Position numbers and translations under genes: made by a program
The notes under the pieces: model-generated
Databases searched by the model: none
Told to the model about the DNA's origin: nothing
Seen by the model: only the letters and a program-made list of their open reading frames with translations
Assembly: GCF_014199195.1 (NCBI RefSeq)
Contig: NZ_JACIJE010000003.1
Span: 401,604 to 465,603, forward strand
Origin: Neoroseomonas alkaliterrae
Lineage (GTDB): Bacteria > Pseudomonadota > Alphaproteobacteria > Acetobacterales > Acetobacteraceae
Direction of reading: 5' to 3'
Length of the DNA: 64,000 bases
Shown here: positions 36,876 to 45,186 of the stretch, piece after piece
How positions within the stretch are numbered: position 1 is the first letter of the stretch
How the letters are laid out: every line of letters begins with the position of its first letter

Positions 36876-39374
36876 TCACTCGTTGCGGAGCAGCGGTGCG
36901 GCCCGCGCGCGCAGCGCCAGCGCCGTGCCCGCATAGCCGAAGGCGAGCGTCAGCGCCGTGCAGGCGAGCACCGTCAGCGCCAGCGTGCCCGGCAGGAAGA
37001 CCCAGTCGGCGCGCATGATGAATCGCACCACGCCCCAGGCCGCCGCCGTGCCCGCCGCGGCGGCGATGACGCCGGCGGTGGCGCCGAGCAGCCCGAACTC
37101 CACCAGGAAGGCGCGGCGGATCTGCGCGCGCGTCGCACCCACGGTCTTGAGCACCACCGCATCGCGCACCCGCCGCCGCTGCCCCGCCGCCACCGCGCCG
37201 GCGAGCACCAGCGCACCGGCGGCCAGCGTGAGCGAGGCCGTGGCCGACAGCGCCGCGCCGATGCGCGAGAGCAGTGCGGCCACCTGCTCCAGCGCATCGC
37301 GCACCCGGATGCCCGAGACATTCGGGAAGGCCTCGCTGATCGCGCGCAGCACCGCCCCCTCCTGCGCCGCCTCGGAGCGGACGGTGGCGATGTGGGTGTG
37401 CGGCGCGGCCTCCAGCATGCCCGGGGAGGCGACCAGCACGAAGTTCATGCCGAGCCCGCGCCACTCGATGTCGCGCAGGTTCGCGATGCGCATCGGGATG
37501 TCGCGCCCGAGCACGTTGACCTTGAGCGTGTCCCCCACGCCGATCCCCCAGCCGCGCGCGAGGTTGGCGTCGAAGGAGACGAGCTGCTCGCCGCGGTGAT
37601 CCGCCGGCCACCATGCGCCCTCGACCACGCGGGTGCCTTCGGGCGGGCTCGCGGCATAGGTCAGGCCGCGGTCGCCGCGCAGCGCCCAGGCGGTCTCGGG
37701 CGTGGTGCGGACCTGTTCGGCCGGCACGCCGTTCACCGCGACGATGCGCGCGCGCAGCGAGGGCACGCGCTTGACCTCGCTCACCGTCGGCTGCGCCGCC
37801 GCCACGCGGTCGAAGTCGCGCGCCTGGTCGGACTGGATGTCGATGAAGTAGAAGTTCGGCGCCGCCTCCGGCAGTTGCTCCGAGATCTGCCGCCGCAGGT
37901 TGCCCTCGATCAGCGCGACGGCGGCGAGCGTGGTCAGCCCGATGCCGAGCGAGACGAGGATCAGCGGCGTCGGCGCGCCCGGCCGGTGCAGGTTGGCAAG
38001 CCCCAGCCGCAGCGCCGGCCGCCGCACCCCGCGGAAGCGCCGCGCCACCGCCATCAGCCCGAAGGCGCCGAAGCGGAACAGCGAGAGCGTGACGAGCGCC
38101 CCGCCGACGAAGACGAGCGCGAAGGCGCGGTTCTCCGCCGTGCCGACGATCAGCGCCGCCAGCGCCGCGCCGGCCGCGACGGTCGCGGCCACCAGCATCG
38201 CCCGCGGGCGCGCGCCCGAAGGCTGCAGCGCGTCGCGGAACAGCGCCGCGCCGGGGATCTCCATCGCGCGGCCGAGCGGCCAGAGCGCGAAGGCGAGCGC
38301 CGTCAGCAGCCCGTAGAGCGAGGCAAGCCCCAGCACCTCGGGGTAGAGGCCGATGCGCGGCGGCACCGGCAGCGCATCCGCGAGCGCCGCCGCGCCGGCC
38401 ACCGTCAGCCCGTAGCCCGCCGCCAGCCCGGCCACGATGCCGGCCAGCGCCAGCGCGACCACCTGCACGAGATAGGTCGCGAAGATCACCCCCGGCGCGG
38501 CGCCGAGGCAGCGCAGCGTCGCGATGGTCCGCGCCCGCTGGTCGAGCCAGGAGCGCACGCCCGTCGCGACGCCGATGCCGCCGACGAGCAGCGCCGTCAG
38601 GCTCGCGAGGGTGAGGAAGAAGGCGGCGCGGTCCACGAAGCGGTTGACCGCGGGCGCCGCCGCGTCCGAGGTGCGGATGCGCCAGCCGTTCTGCGGGAAG
38701 GCCTCGCGCAGCGCGGCCGCCACCGCGCGGCGGTCCGCGCCCTCGGGCAGCGCCATGCGGTATTCCCAGGTGACGAGGCTTCCCGGCTGCACCAGCCCGG
38801 TCGCCGGCAGGTCGGCCAACGCGATCATCGCGCGCGGGCCGAGGATGGCAGGGCTCGTCACCTTGTCGGGTTCGGCGAGGATGACGCCGCGCAGGGTGAA
38901 GCGCGCATCGCCGATGCGGATCCCGTCCCCCGGCCGCAGGCCGAGCCGGTCGGCCACCACGCGCTCCACCACGATCTCGCCTGGCGCAAGCCGGCCGGGC
39001 GGGTCGAGCACCAGTTCGCCGAACAGCGGATAGGCCTCGTCCACCGCCTTCAGTTCCACGAGCGTCCGCTCGCCATCGGGCGCCACGGCCATGGCGCGCA
39101 TCGCGGTGACGCGCGAGAGGCGCGCGCTGCGCGCGGCCATCCATTCCTGCGCCGCCTGCGGCAGCGGGCCGTTCTGCGAGGCCACCTCGATGTCGCCGCC
39201 GAGGATGCGCGCGCCATCGGCGCGGATTCCCGCCTCGATGCCCGCGCGCAGCGTCCCCACCGCGGTGATGGCCGCGACGCCGAGCGCGAGGCAGGCGAGC
39301 ACGATACGCAGGCCCTTCACGCCCCCGCGCAGGTCCCGCCGCGCGAAGCGCAACGCGAGCAGCAGCGTCCGCAT
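36876..39374 (-). CDS. ybbP: ABC transporter permease, FtsX-like (YbbP family)
   Basis: 832 residues with about ten membrane helices arranged as FtsX domains around two large loops. It opens MRTLLLALRFARRDLRGGVKG. The FtsX-type segment VGGIGVATGVRSWLDQRARTIATLRCLG lies near residue 270, followed by the helix pair of the domain, and a second FtsX domain near the C-terminus ends in ALALRARAAPLLRNE. It starts two bases after the ABC ATPase stop. YbbA/YbbP pairs are thought to act in lipoprotein or lipid handling; E. coli has the same ybbA-ybbP pair next to tesA. Confidence 0.88.
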   Translation of the reverse strand: MRTLLLALRFARRDLRGGVKGLRIVLACLALGVAAITAVGTLRAGIEAGIRADGARILGGDIEVASQNGPLPQAAQEWMAARSARLSRVTAMRAMAVAPDGERTLVELKAVDEAYPLFGELVLDPPGRLAPGEIVVERVVADRLGLRPGDGIRIGDARFTLRGVILAEPDKVTSPAILGPRAMIALADLPATGLVQPGSLVTWEYRMALPEGADRRAVAAALREAFPQNGWRIRTSDAAAPAVNRFVDRAAFFLTLASLTALLVGGIGVATGVRSWLDQRARTIATLRCLGAAPGVIFATYLVQVVALALAGIVAGLAAGYGLTVAGAAALADALPVPPRIGLYPEVLGLASLYGLLTALAFALWPLGRAMEIPGAALFRDALQPSGARPRAMLVAATVAAGAALAALIVGTAENRAFALVFVGGALVTLSLFRFGAFGLMAVARRFRGVRRPALRLGLANLHRPGAPTPLILVSLGIGLTTLAAVALIEGNLRRQISEQLPEAAPNFYFIDIQSDQARDFDRVAAAQPTVSEVKRVPSLRARIVAVNGVPAEQVRTTPETAWALRGDRGLTYAASPPEGTRVVEGAWWPADHRGEQLVSFDANLARGWGIGVGDTLKVNVLGRDIPMRIANLRDIEWRGLGMNFVLVASPGMLEAAPHTHIATVRSEAAQEGAVLRAISEAFPNVSGIRVRDALEQVAALLSRIGAALSATASLTLAAGALVLAGAVAAGQRRRVRDAVVLKTVGATRAQIRRAFLVEFGLLGATAGVIAAAAGTAAAWGVVRFIMRADWVFLPGTLALTVLACTALTLAFGYAGTALALRARAAPLLRNE

Positions 39375-39375
39375 C

Positions 39376-40104
39376 TCAGCGCTTGCCGTCCGAGACGATG
39401 CGCCCGTCCTCGATCCGCACCTGCCGGCCGCAGCGCTCGGCCAGCAGCGGATCGTGGGTGATGAGCAGCAGCGTCGTGCCGAATTGCTCGCGCAGGCCGA
39501 ACAGCAGGTCCATCACCTGCGCGCCGGTGGCGCGGTCGAGATTGCCGGTCGGCTCGTCGGCCAGCAGCAGCTTCGGCCCGGCGACGAAGGCGCGCGCGAG
39601 CGCCACGCGCTGCTGCTCCCCGCCCGAGAGCTGCCCCGGATAATGCCGCAGCCGGTGCCCGAGGCCGACGCTGCGCAGCGCGGCCTCGGCGCGGTCGAAG
39701 GCGTCGGCGCGGCCGGCGAACTCGAGCGGCACCGCCACGTTCTCCATCGCCGTCATGGTCGGCACCAGATGGAAGGCCTGGAAGACGATGCCGACATGCT
39801 CGCGCCGGAACACCGCGAGCGCGTCCTCGTCCATGCGCGTCAGGTCGTGCCCGGCGACGCTGAGCGTCCCGCCGGTGGGCCGGTCGAGCCCGGCGAGCAG
39901 CATCAGCAGCGAGGTCTTGCCCGAGCCAGAGGGGCCGACGATGCCCACCGCCTCGCCCGCGCCGACCGCGAGGTCCACGCCGTGCAGGATATTGATCTCG
40001 CCGGCATCGGCCCTCACCTTGAAGTGCAGGTCGGTGGCGAGGATCAGCTTCGTCCCGGCGTCTCGTCCCGCGGCAGGCGGGGCGGGCTGTGGAAGGGCAT
40101 CCAT
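39376..40104 (-). CDS. ybbA: ABC transporter ATP-binding protein, YbbA family
   Basis: 242 residues. Walker A GPSGSGKTSLLMLL near residue 54, signature YPGQLSGGEQQRVALARAFV near 150, Walker B KLLLADEPTGNLDRATG near 172: the lolD/macB-like class. ATG 40104 was chosen; longer alternatives add a non-homologous tail. The start codon at 40102-40104 overlaps the tesA start codon (40103-40105) on the other strand, so the two share a few bases. Works with YbbP. Confidence 0.92.
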   Translation of the reverse strand: MDALPQPAPPAAGRDAGTKLILATDLHFKVRADAGEINILHGVDLAVGAGEAVGIVGPSGSGKTSLLMLLAGLDRPTGGTLSVAGHDLTRMDEDALAVFRREHVGIVFQAFHLVPTMTAMENVAVPLEFAGRADAFDRAEAALRSVGLGHRLRHYPGQLSGGEQQRVALARAFVAGPKLLLADEPTGNLDRATGAQVMDLLFGLREQFGTTLLLITHDPLLAERCGRQVRIEDGRIVSDGKR

Positions 40105-40783
40105 GTCGTTTTCGTGTCCGCGGCTTCCGGCCCGATATGGGCGCCGCAGCCTGATCCGCAAACTCCCGGGCTGTTTCGGAGTGTTGCCGCTGCTCGCCGC
40201 CGGTCCGGCGCGCGCGCGCGAGATCCGGCTGATGATGCTGGGCGATTCCATCACCGCCGGCTACGGCCTGCCGCGCGGCGAGGCGCTGCCCGTGCGCCTC
40301 GAGGCCGCGCTGCGCGCGCGCGGGCGGCAGGTGCGCGTGCTCGATGCCGGCGTCTCGGGCGACACCACGGCGGGCGGGCGGGCGCGGCTCGACTGGGCGC
40401 TCGCGGACCGGCCGGACGCGGTGATCGTGGCACTCGGCGGCAATGACGGGCTGCGCGGGATCGAGCCGCGCGCCACCTACGCGAACCTCGCCGCCATCCT
40501 CGATGCGCTGAAGGCGCGCGGGCTGCCGGCGATGCTCGCGGGCATGCTCGCCCCGCCCAATCTCGGCGCCGAGTACGGCCGCGAATTCGCCGCGACCTTC
40601 ACGCGGCTGGCCCGGGAACGGCCGGAGGTCGTGTTCTACCCCTTCCTGCTCGACGGCGTGGCGGGCGAGCCGTCGCTGAACCAGCCCGACCGCATCCATC
40701 CGAATGAGGCTGGCGTCGCGGAACTGGTCCGTCGCATGCTGCCTGCGGTCGAATCGCTGCTGGGCCGGGTGAGCGCGGGCTGA
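40103..40783 (+). CDS. tesA: Arylesterase / lysophospholipase TesA-like
   Basis: 226 residues, an SGNH/GDSL hydrolase. The catalytic Ser block is REIRLMMLGDSITAGYGLP near residue 43, the oxyanion Gly is in VLDAGVSGDTTAGGRA, the Asn block is VALGGNDGLRG near 113, and DRIHPNEAG near 197 holds Asp and His. The first ~35 residues are a signal peptide (FGVLPLLAAGPARA). E. coli TesA is periplasmic and hydrolyses acyl-CoA, lysophospholipid and arylesters. Divergent from ybbA with overlapping start codons, as in E. coli gene order. Confidence 0.9.
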   Translation: MSFSCPRLPARYGRRSLIRKLPGCFGVLPLLAAGPARAREIRLMMLGDSITAGYGLPRGEALPVRLEAALRARGRQVRVLDAGVSGDTTAGGRARLDWALADRPDAVIVALGGNDGLRGIEPRATYANLAAILDALKARGLPAMLAGMLAPPNLGAEYGREFAATFTRLARERPEVVFYPFLLDGVAGEPSLNQPDRIHPNEAGVAELVRRMLPAVESLLGRVSAG

Positions 40784-40814
40784 CCCGCCCCGGACCGGAT
40801 CATGGGGGCCGGAG

Positions 40815-41366
40815 ATGCTGCGCCTGTTCGTCGCCCTGGGCCTTCCCCCCGACCTCCGCGGCGAGGTTTCCCGCCTCGCCGGCGGCATCCCCGGCGCGAA
40901 ATGGGTGCCGCCCGAGAACTACCACCTGACGCTGCGCTTCATCGGCGAGATCGAGAACTGGCGCGCGCAGGAGGTGGATGATGCGCTCGCCGCCGTCCGC
41001 GGCACGGCCTTCGAGCTTTCGCTCGCCGGCCTCGGCACCTTCGAGAAGGCGGGGCGCATCCACGCCCTCTGGGTCGGCGCGGCGCGCAGCGAGGCGCTGG
41101 CGCATCTGCAGGCCAAGGTGGAGACCGCGCTGCAGCGCATCGGCCTGCCGCCCGAGCGCAAGAAGTTCAGCCCGCACGTCACCATCGCGCGCACGGAGCG
41201 CGCGCCGCCCGAGAAGGTCATCGCCTTCGTGCAGGCGCACAACCTGTTCCGCGCGACGCCGGTGCGCGTCGAGCACTTCACGCTGTTCTCCTCGCGCCTG
41301 GGCAAGGAGGCCTCGGTCTATACGCCCGAGGTCGAATACGACCTCGCGGTGCGCGCGGCCGCCTGA
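40815..41366 (+). CDS. thpR: RNA 2',3'-cyclic phosphodiesterase ThpR
   Basis: 183 residues of the 2H phosphoesterase superfamily. Both catalytic HxTx motifs are present: NYHLTLRFIGEI near residue 36 and FSPHVTIARTE near 118. The start MLRLFVALGLPPDLRGEVSR is typical of ThpR/LigT. It opens 2',3'-cyclic RNA ends to 2'-phosphates. Follows tesA on the same strand by 31 bases. Confidence 0.93.
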   Translation: MLRLFVALGLPPDLRGEVSRLAGGIPGAKWVPPENYHLTLRFIGEIENWRAQEVDDALAAVRGTAFELSLAGLGTFEKAGRIHALWVGAARSEALAHLQAKVETALQRIGLPPERKKFSPHVTIARTERAPPEKVIAFVQAHNLFRATPVRVEHFTLFSSRLGKEASVYTPEVEYDLAVRAAA

Positions 41367-41591
41367 TGCGCCGCGCCGGATCGCGGGTGTGCGCCGCGCT
41401 GGCGCGAAGGCGCGCCCGGTGACGACCGGCCGAGGCGACCGCCCGCGGGATGCGGACCGTTCGGGAGGTGGCGCGCGCCCGGTTGCGCGCGGCGCAGCGG
41501 CGACGGTGCTGATGCCGGCGGCGCGGCCCGCCGCGTCCGCGGCGGTGTCGCGCAAGGCCCTCGCCTTGCCGCGCGCACCCCGCGGCGGTAG

Positions 41592-41978
41592 GTGATCGGC
41601 GTCGTGCTGCACCGCCTGCGCCCCTTCACGCGCCTGCTGGCCGCCATCCTGTTCATCCAGGTGGCGGTCGCGCCGGCGCATTGCCTCGCCATGGCCGCGG
41701 TCCCGCAGGGGCTCGAGGCGGTGATCTGCGCGCCCGACGGGATGCGGACCGTCCATCTCGGCCCGGATGGGGAGGAGGTGCCGGCGCACCAGCCCGGCAC
41801 GGGCTTCTGCGCCGCCTGCCACGGGCTGCCGCAGGTCGCGCTGCCTGATCCACCGGCCATCACGGCGCCTGCCTGGCTCGCCGCCGGTCCCGGCTGGCAT
41901 GCGGGCACGGCGCAGCGCCCGCCACAGGCCGCCCGCGCGCCGCCCTACAGCCCGACCGGACCACCCACCGCTTCCTGA
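41592..41978 (+). CDS. DUF2946-like small secreted protein
   Basis: 128 residues, start GTG 41592. It has a hydrophobic signal segment near residues 13-33 (RLLAAILFIQVAVAPAHCLA) and a GFCAACHGLPQVAL motif near 72, the CxxCxG/H pattern of DUF2946-type proteins linked to copper and other metals. It begins a row of genes of copper-handling families. Alternative: a disulfide- or metal-binding protein of unknown role. Confidence 0.6.
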   Translation: MIGVVLHRLRPFTRLLAAILFIQVAVAPAHCLAMAAVPQGLEAVICAPDGMRTVHLGPDGEEVPAHQPGTGFCAACHGLPQVALPDPPAITAPAWLAAGPGWHAGTAQRPPQAARAPPYSPTGPPTAS

Positions 41979-42046
41979 GGCCGTTCCGACCGGAACGGCC
42001 GCACGCATGCCTGCCGTTCCATGCCTCAGGAAGAGAGAAGCATCCC

Positions 42047-42600
42047 ATGTTCCCCATCATCTCCGCGCGCCGGCACCGCCGCGCCGCGCCCGCCCTGCTT
42101 TCCGCGTTTGCCGGCCTCGCGCTCGCCGCGCTGGCGCCCGCCATGCCCGCGGCGGCCCACATCACCCTGGACCCCCCCAGGCCGCGCCGAACGCCATCAC
42201 CCGCGCCACGCTGCGCGTGCCCCATGGCTGCGGGGATGCGGCAACGATCCGCATCCAGGTCCGCATCCCCGAAGGCGTGACCGCCGCGCGCCCGATGCCC
42301 AAGCCCGGCTGGACGCTGGTGCTGACCCCGCGCGAGGGCGCGCCCGCGCCGGCGGGCCATGGCGCGGTGCCCGAACTCGCCGCGATAACCTGGGAAGGCG
42401 GCCGCCTGCCCAACGAGCACTACGACGAGTTCGTGCTGCGCTTCCGCACGCCGGACCGCGCCAACGAGACGCTTTGGTTCGCCGTCCGCCAGGATTGCGA
42501 GGGCGGGCGCAGCGTGGATTGGGCGCAGGTGCCGGCCGAGGGCCGCCGCCTGTCGGACTACCCGACGCCGGCGGCCTCGCTCCGCCTCGTGCCGCGCTGA
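42047..42600 (+). pseudogene. YcnI-family copper-binding protein, frameshifted in a poly-C run
   Basis: The signal peptide and first mature residues read MFPIISARRHRR...PAAAHITLDPP (frame at 42047), then the frame breaks at the run of seven C near 42172-42178. The following DNA reads on in another frame as APNAITRATLRVPHGCGDAA down to the stop at 42598, with the family's LRVPHGC and ITWEGGRLPNEHYDEFVLRF. Together they make one ~185-residue YcnI (DUF1775) protein, which binds copper by an N-terminal His exposed after signal cleavage (AAAHITL). One C gained, or two lost, would restore the frame. Either a real mutation or a homopolymer sequencing error. Confidence 0.75.
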
Positions 42601-42612
42601 AGGGGGCAGGCC

Positions 42613-42945
42613 ATGCGCATCGCGCTCCTCGCCGCCCTGATCCTCACCACACCGCCGCTGGCCCGCGCCTGCGACAGCGAGGCGATGAGCGCGGAGCTCA
42701 CCGCCGTCTGCACGGCCGCGCTGCACCCGTCAGCGGAGGCGGCACGCGCCGTCCGCGACGCGGCAAGCGCGGCCGAGGCCGCCGCGCTCGACCGCGCGCT
42801 CGCCCGCGCCACCGAAGCCTGCGCCACCGGCGACCCCGCGATCGGCGCGGCGGAGGCGGCGCGCATCGCCCGCCTTGCCGGCCGCATCGAGGCGCGCGCC
42901 GGCATCGCCGACCCGATCTGGCCCGACCGCCTGGCCACCCGTTGA
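42613..42945 (+). CDS. Small secreted hypothetical protein in the copper cluster
   Basis: 110 residues. Signal peptide MRIALLAALILTTPPLARAC ends near residue 19. The mature part is helical and Ala-rich with three Cys (residues 20, 33, 69: ACDSEAM, AVCTAAL, TEACATG). No family recognised. It begins 12 bases after the ycnI stop and ends 20 bases before the PCu(A)C gene, so it is probably co-transcribed with copper genes. Confidence 0.6.
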   Translation: MRIALLAALILTTPPLARACDSEAMSAELTAVCTAALHPSAEAARAVRDAASAAEAAALDRALARATEACATGDPAIGAAEAARIARLAGRIEARAGIADPIWPDRLATR

Positions 42946-42965
42946 ACACCCGAAGGAGACACGAC

Positions 42966-43433
42966 GTGATCACCCTCACCCGCCGCGGCCTGATCGCCGC
43001 CGCCGCGATCCTGCCCTTGCCCGCCGCCGCCCGCGACTATGCGGCCGGCGAGATCCGCATCGCGAACCCCTGGACCCGCGCCGCCGGCGCCAATGCCAAT
43101 GGCGCGGGCTTCATGACGCTCCGCAACACCGGCAGCCAGCCCGACCGGCTGCTCGCCGCCGCCTCGCCCATCGCCCGCGTGGTCGAACTGCACACCCATG
43201 TCCGCGAGGGCGAGGTGATGCGCATGCGCCCGGTGCAGGACATCCCGGTTCCCGCCGGCCAGACCGTCGAGCTGCGCCCGGGCGGCCTGCACATCATGCT
43301 GATCGGCCTGAACGCGCCGCTGCAGCAGGGCGCGCGCGTGCCGCTGACGCTGCGCTTCGAACGCGCGGGCGAGGTGCAGGTGGAACTCGCCGTCGAGGCC
43401 GCGGGCGCGCGCGGCAGCGGCCACCGTCACTGA
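42966..43433 (+). CDS. PCu(A)C-family periplasmic copper chaperone
   Basis: 155 residues, start GTG 42966 after GGAGACACGAC. Signal peptide with twin Arg (TRRGLIAAAAILPLPAAA). The copper site matches the PCu(A)C pattern: ELHTHVREGEVMRMRPV holds His and Met ligands near residues 76-90, and GGLHIMLIGL near 108 supplies HIM. The family delivers Cu(I) to cytochrome oxidase assembly or takes part in copper tolerance. The tail ends GSGHRH, extra His. Fourth gene in a row of copper-related families. Confidence 0.88.
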   Translation: MITLTRRGLIAAAAILPLPAAARDYAAGEIRIANPWTRAAGANANGAGFMTLRNTGSQPDRLLAAASPIARVVELHTHVREGEVMRMRPVQDIPVPAGQTVELRPGGLHIMLIGLNAPLQQGARVPLTLRFERAGEVQVELAVEAAGARGSGHRH

Positions 43434-43557
43434 CGGCGGTGCCCATGCCGGCGGGCTCCCCCGCCCGCCGGCCTGCGCACGGCCCGGCGGCACGCCGCGC
43501 GCGACATCGAAGGCGGATGGGGCCGGCGTCAGGACGCCCGCCCCCTTCGCGCGGGTC

Positions 43558-44403
43558 TCAGTCGAAAGGCTGGGCGGCGACGTCCACGCGCGCCTCGGAG
43601 CGCCACAGCGAGACCGCGATGCCCGCCACCACCGAGACGTTCCACTCCCTGCGGAACAGCGGGCTGTCGGCATTGGCCGCGCCGGAGAAGTTCTCGATCC
43701 GCCCGCCGGCGACGAGCGAGACCCTCTCGTTCACCGGCATCCGGTAGGAGACCGACACGCGCGAGCCGACATAGCCCGCGCGCCCGTCATAGGCCGGCCG
43801 CCCCGGCCGGGCGAATTCCGGGTCCACGCGGTAGAAGTAGTCGGTGTAGCGGTCGGTGCCGAAGACCACGCCCGCCGAAAGGCGCAGCCGCGCGAAGGGG
43901 GCGAGGAAGTTGACGTGCTCGTAGGCGATGTCGGGCGCGAAGGTGAATCCGCGGAAGGAGACCGAGCTCCAGTCGGTCGAGAAGACCGCCCGCACCGGCG
44001 TGTCGAGCAGGATGCGCCGCGGCTGCGCCTCGTCATCCGCGCGCCAGAGCGTGAAGCGCAGCGTCGGCCCGATCTCGCCCAGCCAGTCGAGATCGGGCAT
44101 CCCCTCGCGCGCCACGATGTCGCGCGAGGAGCCGTTGAACCCGGCCGAGGCGCTGACCGAGAGCTCGACGCCCTGCGTCAGGTTCGCCCGCGCGCGCAGC
44201 CCGGTGTCGTCGGCGCGGAACAGGTCGCCGCGGTAGATCACATAGGGCACGACCAGCCCGCGCCAGCGGTTCTGGTCCGAGGCCGGATAGGCGGGCAGCC
44301 AGCCGCCTCCGGCGGCGATCCCGGCCTCGAAGACCGGGAGCTGCTGGGCCTGGGCGGGCCAGGCGGCAGCGAGCGCGAGCAGCGCGGCGAATCGGCGGAT
44401 CAT
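43558..44403 (-). CDS. MipA/OmpV family outer membrane protein
   Basis: 281 residues. Signal peptide MIRRFAALLALAAAWPAQAQ. The mature protein has the MipA/OmpV strand pattern: GGGWLPAYPASDQNRWRG near residue 33, LVVPYVIYRGD, RANLTQGVELSVSASAGF and the C-terminal beta signature NVSVVAGIAVSLW. MipA is an outer membrane beta-barrel that scaffolds MltA with PBP1b in E. coli; other members bind antibiotics or metals. Its start overlaps the stop of the methyltransferase gene by four bases. Confidence 0.85.
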   Translation of the reverse strand: MIRRFAALLALAAAWPAQAQQLPVFEAGIAAGGGWLPAYPASDQNRWRGLVVPYVIYRGDLFRADDTGLRARANLTQGVELSVSASAGFNGSSRDIVAREGMPDLDWLGEIGPTLRFTLWRADDEAQPRRILLDTPVRAVFSTDWSSVSFRGFTFAPDIAYEHVNFLAPFARLRLSAGVVFGTDRYTDYFYRVDPEFARPGRPAYDGRAGYVGSRVSVSYRMPVNERVSLVAGGRIENFSGAANADSPLFRREWNVSVVAGIAVSLWRSEARVDVAAQPFD

Positions 44404-45125
44404 GGGCGTTCGGCCACCATCAGCACATTGGGCAGCGGCGTGCCGGTCCAGCAGGGTGAGGTCTCCACCCGGTAGCCCGCCGCCGCGAAGGGTTGCGCGA
44501 TCTCGGCCAGCGGCCGCGGCGCCAGCGCGCCGCGCAGGCCGAGATCCCCGCCGAGCAGCCGCCGCACCCGCTCCATCGCGAAGCCGAAGGCCGCGCGCCA
44601 GCCCGCATCCGGGTCGAAGGCGCGGACCAGCACCCGGCGCGGCCGCGCCGCCGCGATGCGCGCCAGCAGCGCGTCCTGCCCCGCGGGCGGGATCTGCAGC
44701 AGCACGTCGATCAGCAGCACCGTGTCGCAGGGCGGGATGGCGGCGGCGGCGAGGTCGGCCACCGCGAAGCGCGCCGGGAGCTCGCCCGCCGCCTGCTGCG
44801 CCAGCGCGACCTTCGCCGCGTCGATGTCGAAGCCTGTCACGCGCTCCGCCGCGCCGGTCAGCAGCAGCGCGATCGAGAGCTGGCCGCGCCCGCAGCCGAG
44901 GTCCAGCACATGCCCGTAGGGCCCGCGCGCGAGCACCGCCGGCACCGCAGGATCCCGCGCGATCTTGCCGCGCACGAAATGCCGGGCGAAGCGGCCCCGG
45001 TAGCGCGCGGCGATGCGATCGGGCAGGCCCGCCGCGAAGGGAGCGGCCGCCGCGCCAAGCGCCGCGGCCGGCGGGTTCAGGGGTTCTCGCCGGTCGGCGG
45101 GCAAAGGCTCGGAAGCGATGTCCAC
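44400..45125 (-). CDS. Class I SAM-dependent methyltransferase
   Basis: 241 residues. The SAM-binding motif VLDLGCGRGQLSIALLLTG is near residue 73, with GFDIDAAKVALAQQ as motif II and DTVLLIDVLLQIPPAGQD as motif III/IV. Substrate unknown. It overlaps the following MipA/OmpV gene (44400-44403) and is upstream of it, so they are probably co-transcribed. No membrane segment. Confidence 0.85.
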   Translation of the reverse strand: MDIASEPLPADRREPLNPPAAALGAAAAPFAAGLPDRIAARYRGRFARHFVRGKIARDPAVPAVLARGPYGHVLDLGCGRGQLSIALLLTGAAERVTGFDIDAAKVALAQQAAGELPARFAVADLAAAAIPPCDTVLLIDVLLQIPPAGQDALLARIAAARPRRVLVRAFDPDAGWRAAFGFAMERVRRLLGGDLGLRGALAPRPLAEIAQPFAAAGYRVETSPCWTGTPLPNVLMVAERP

Positions 45126-45186
45126 GCCCCCCTTATAGCGGAGGCCGCGCGCCTGAGAACGGACCTCCGCGGGGCCGCGGCCCGCC

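Noticed and set aside
36744..39461. 905-codon plus-strand frame opposite ybbP
   Set aside because: Antisense to a well supported membrane protein; Arg/His-rich with no domain.
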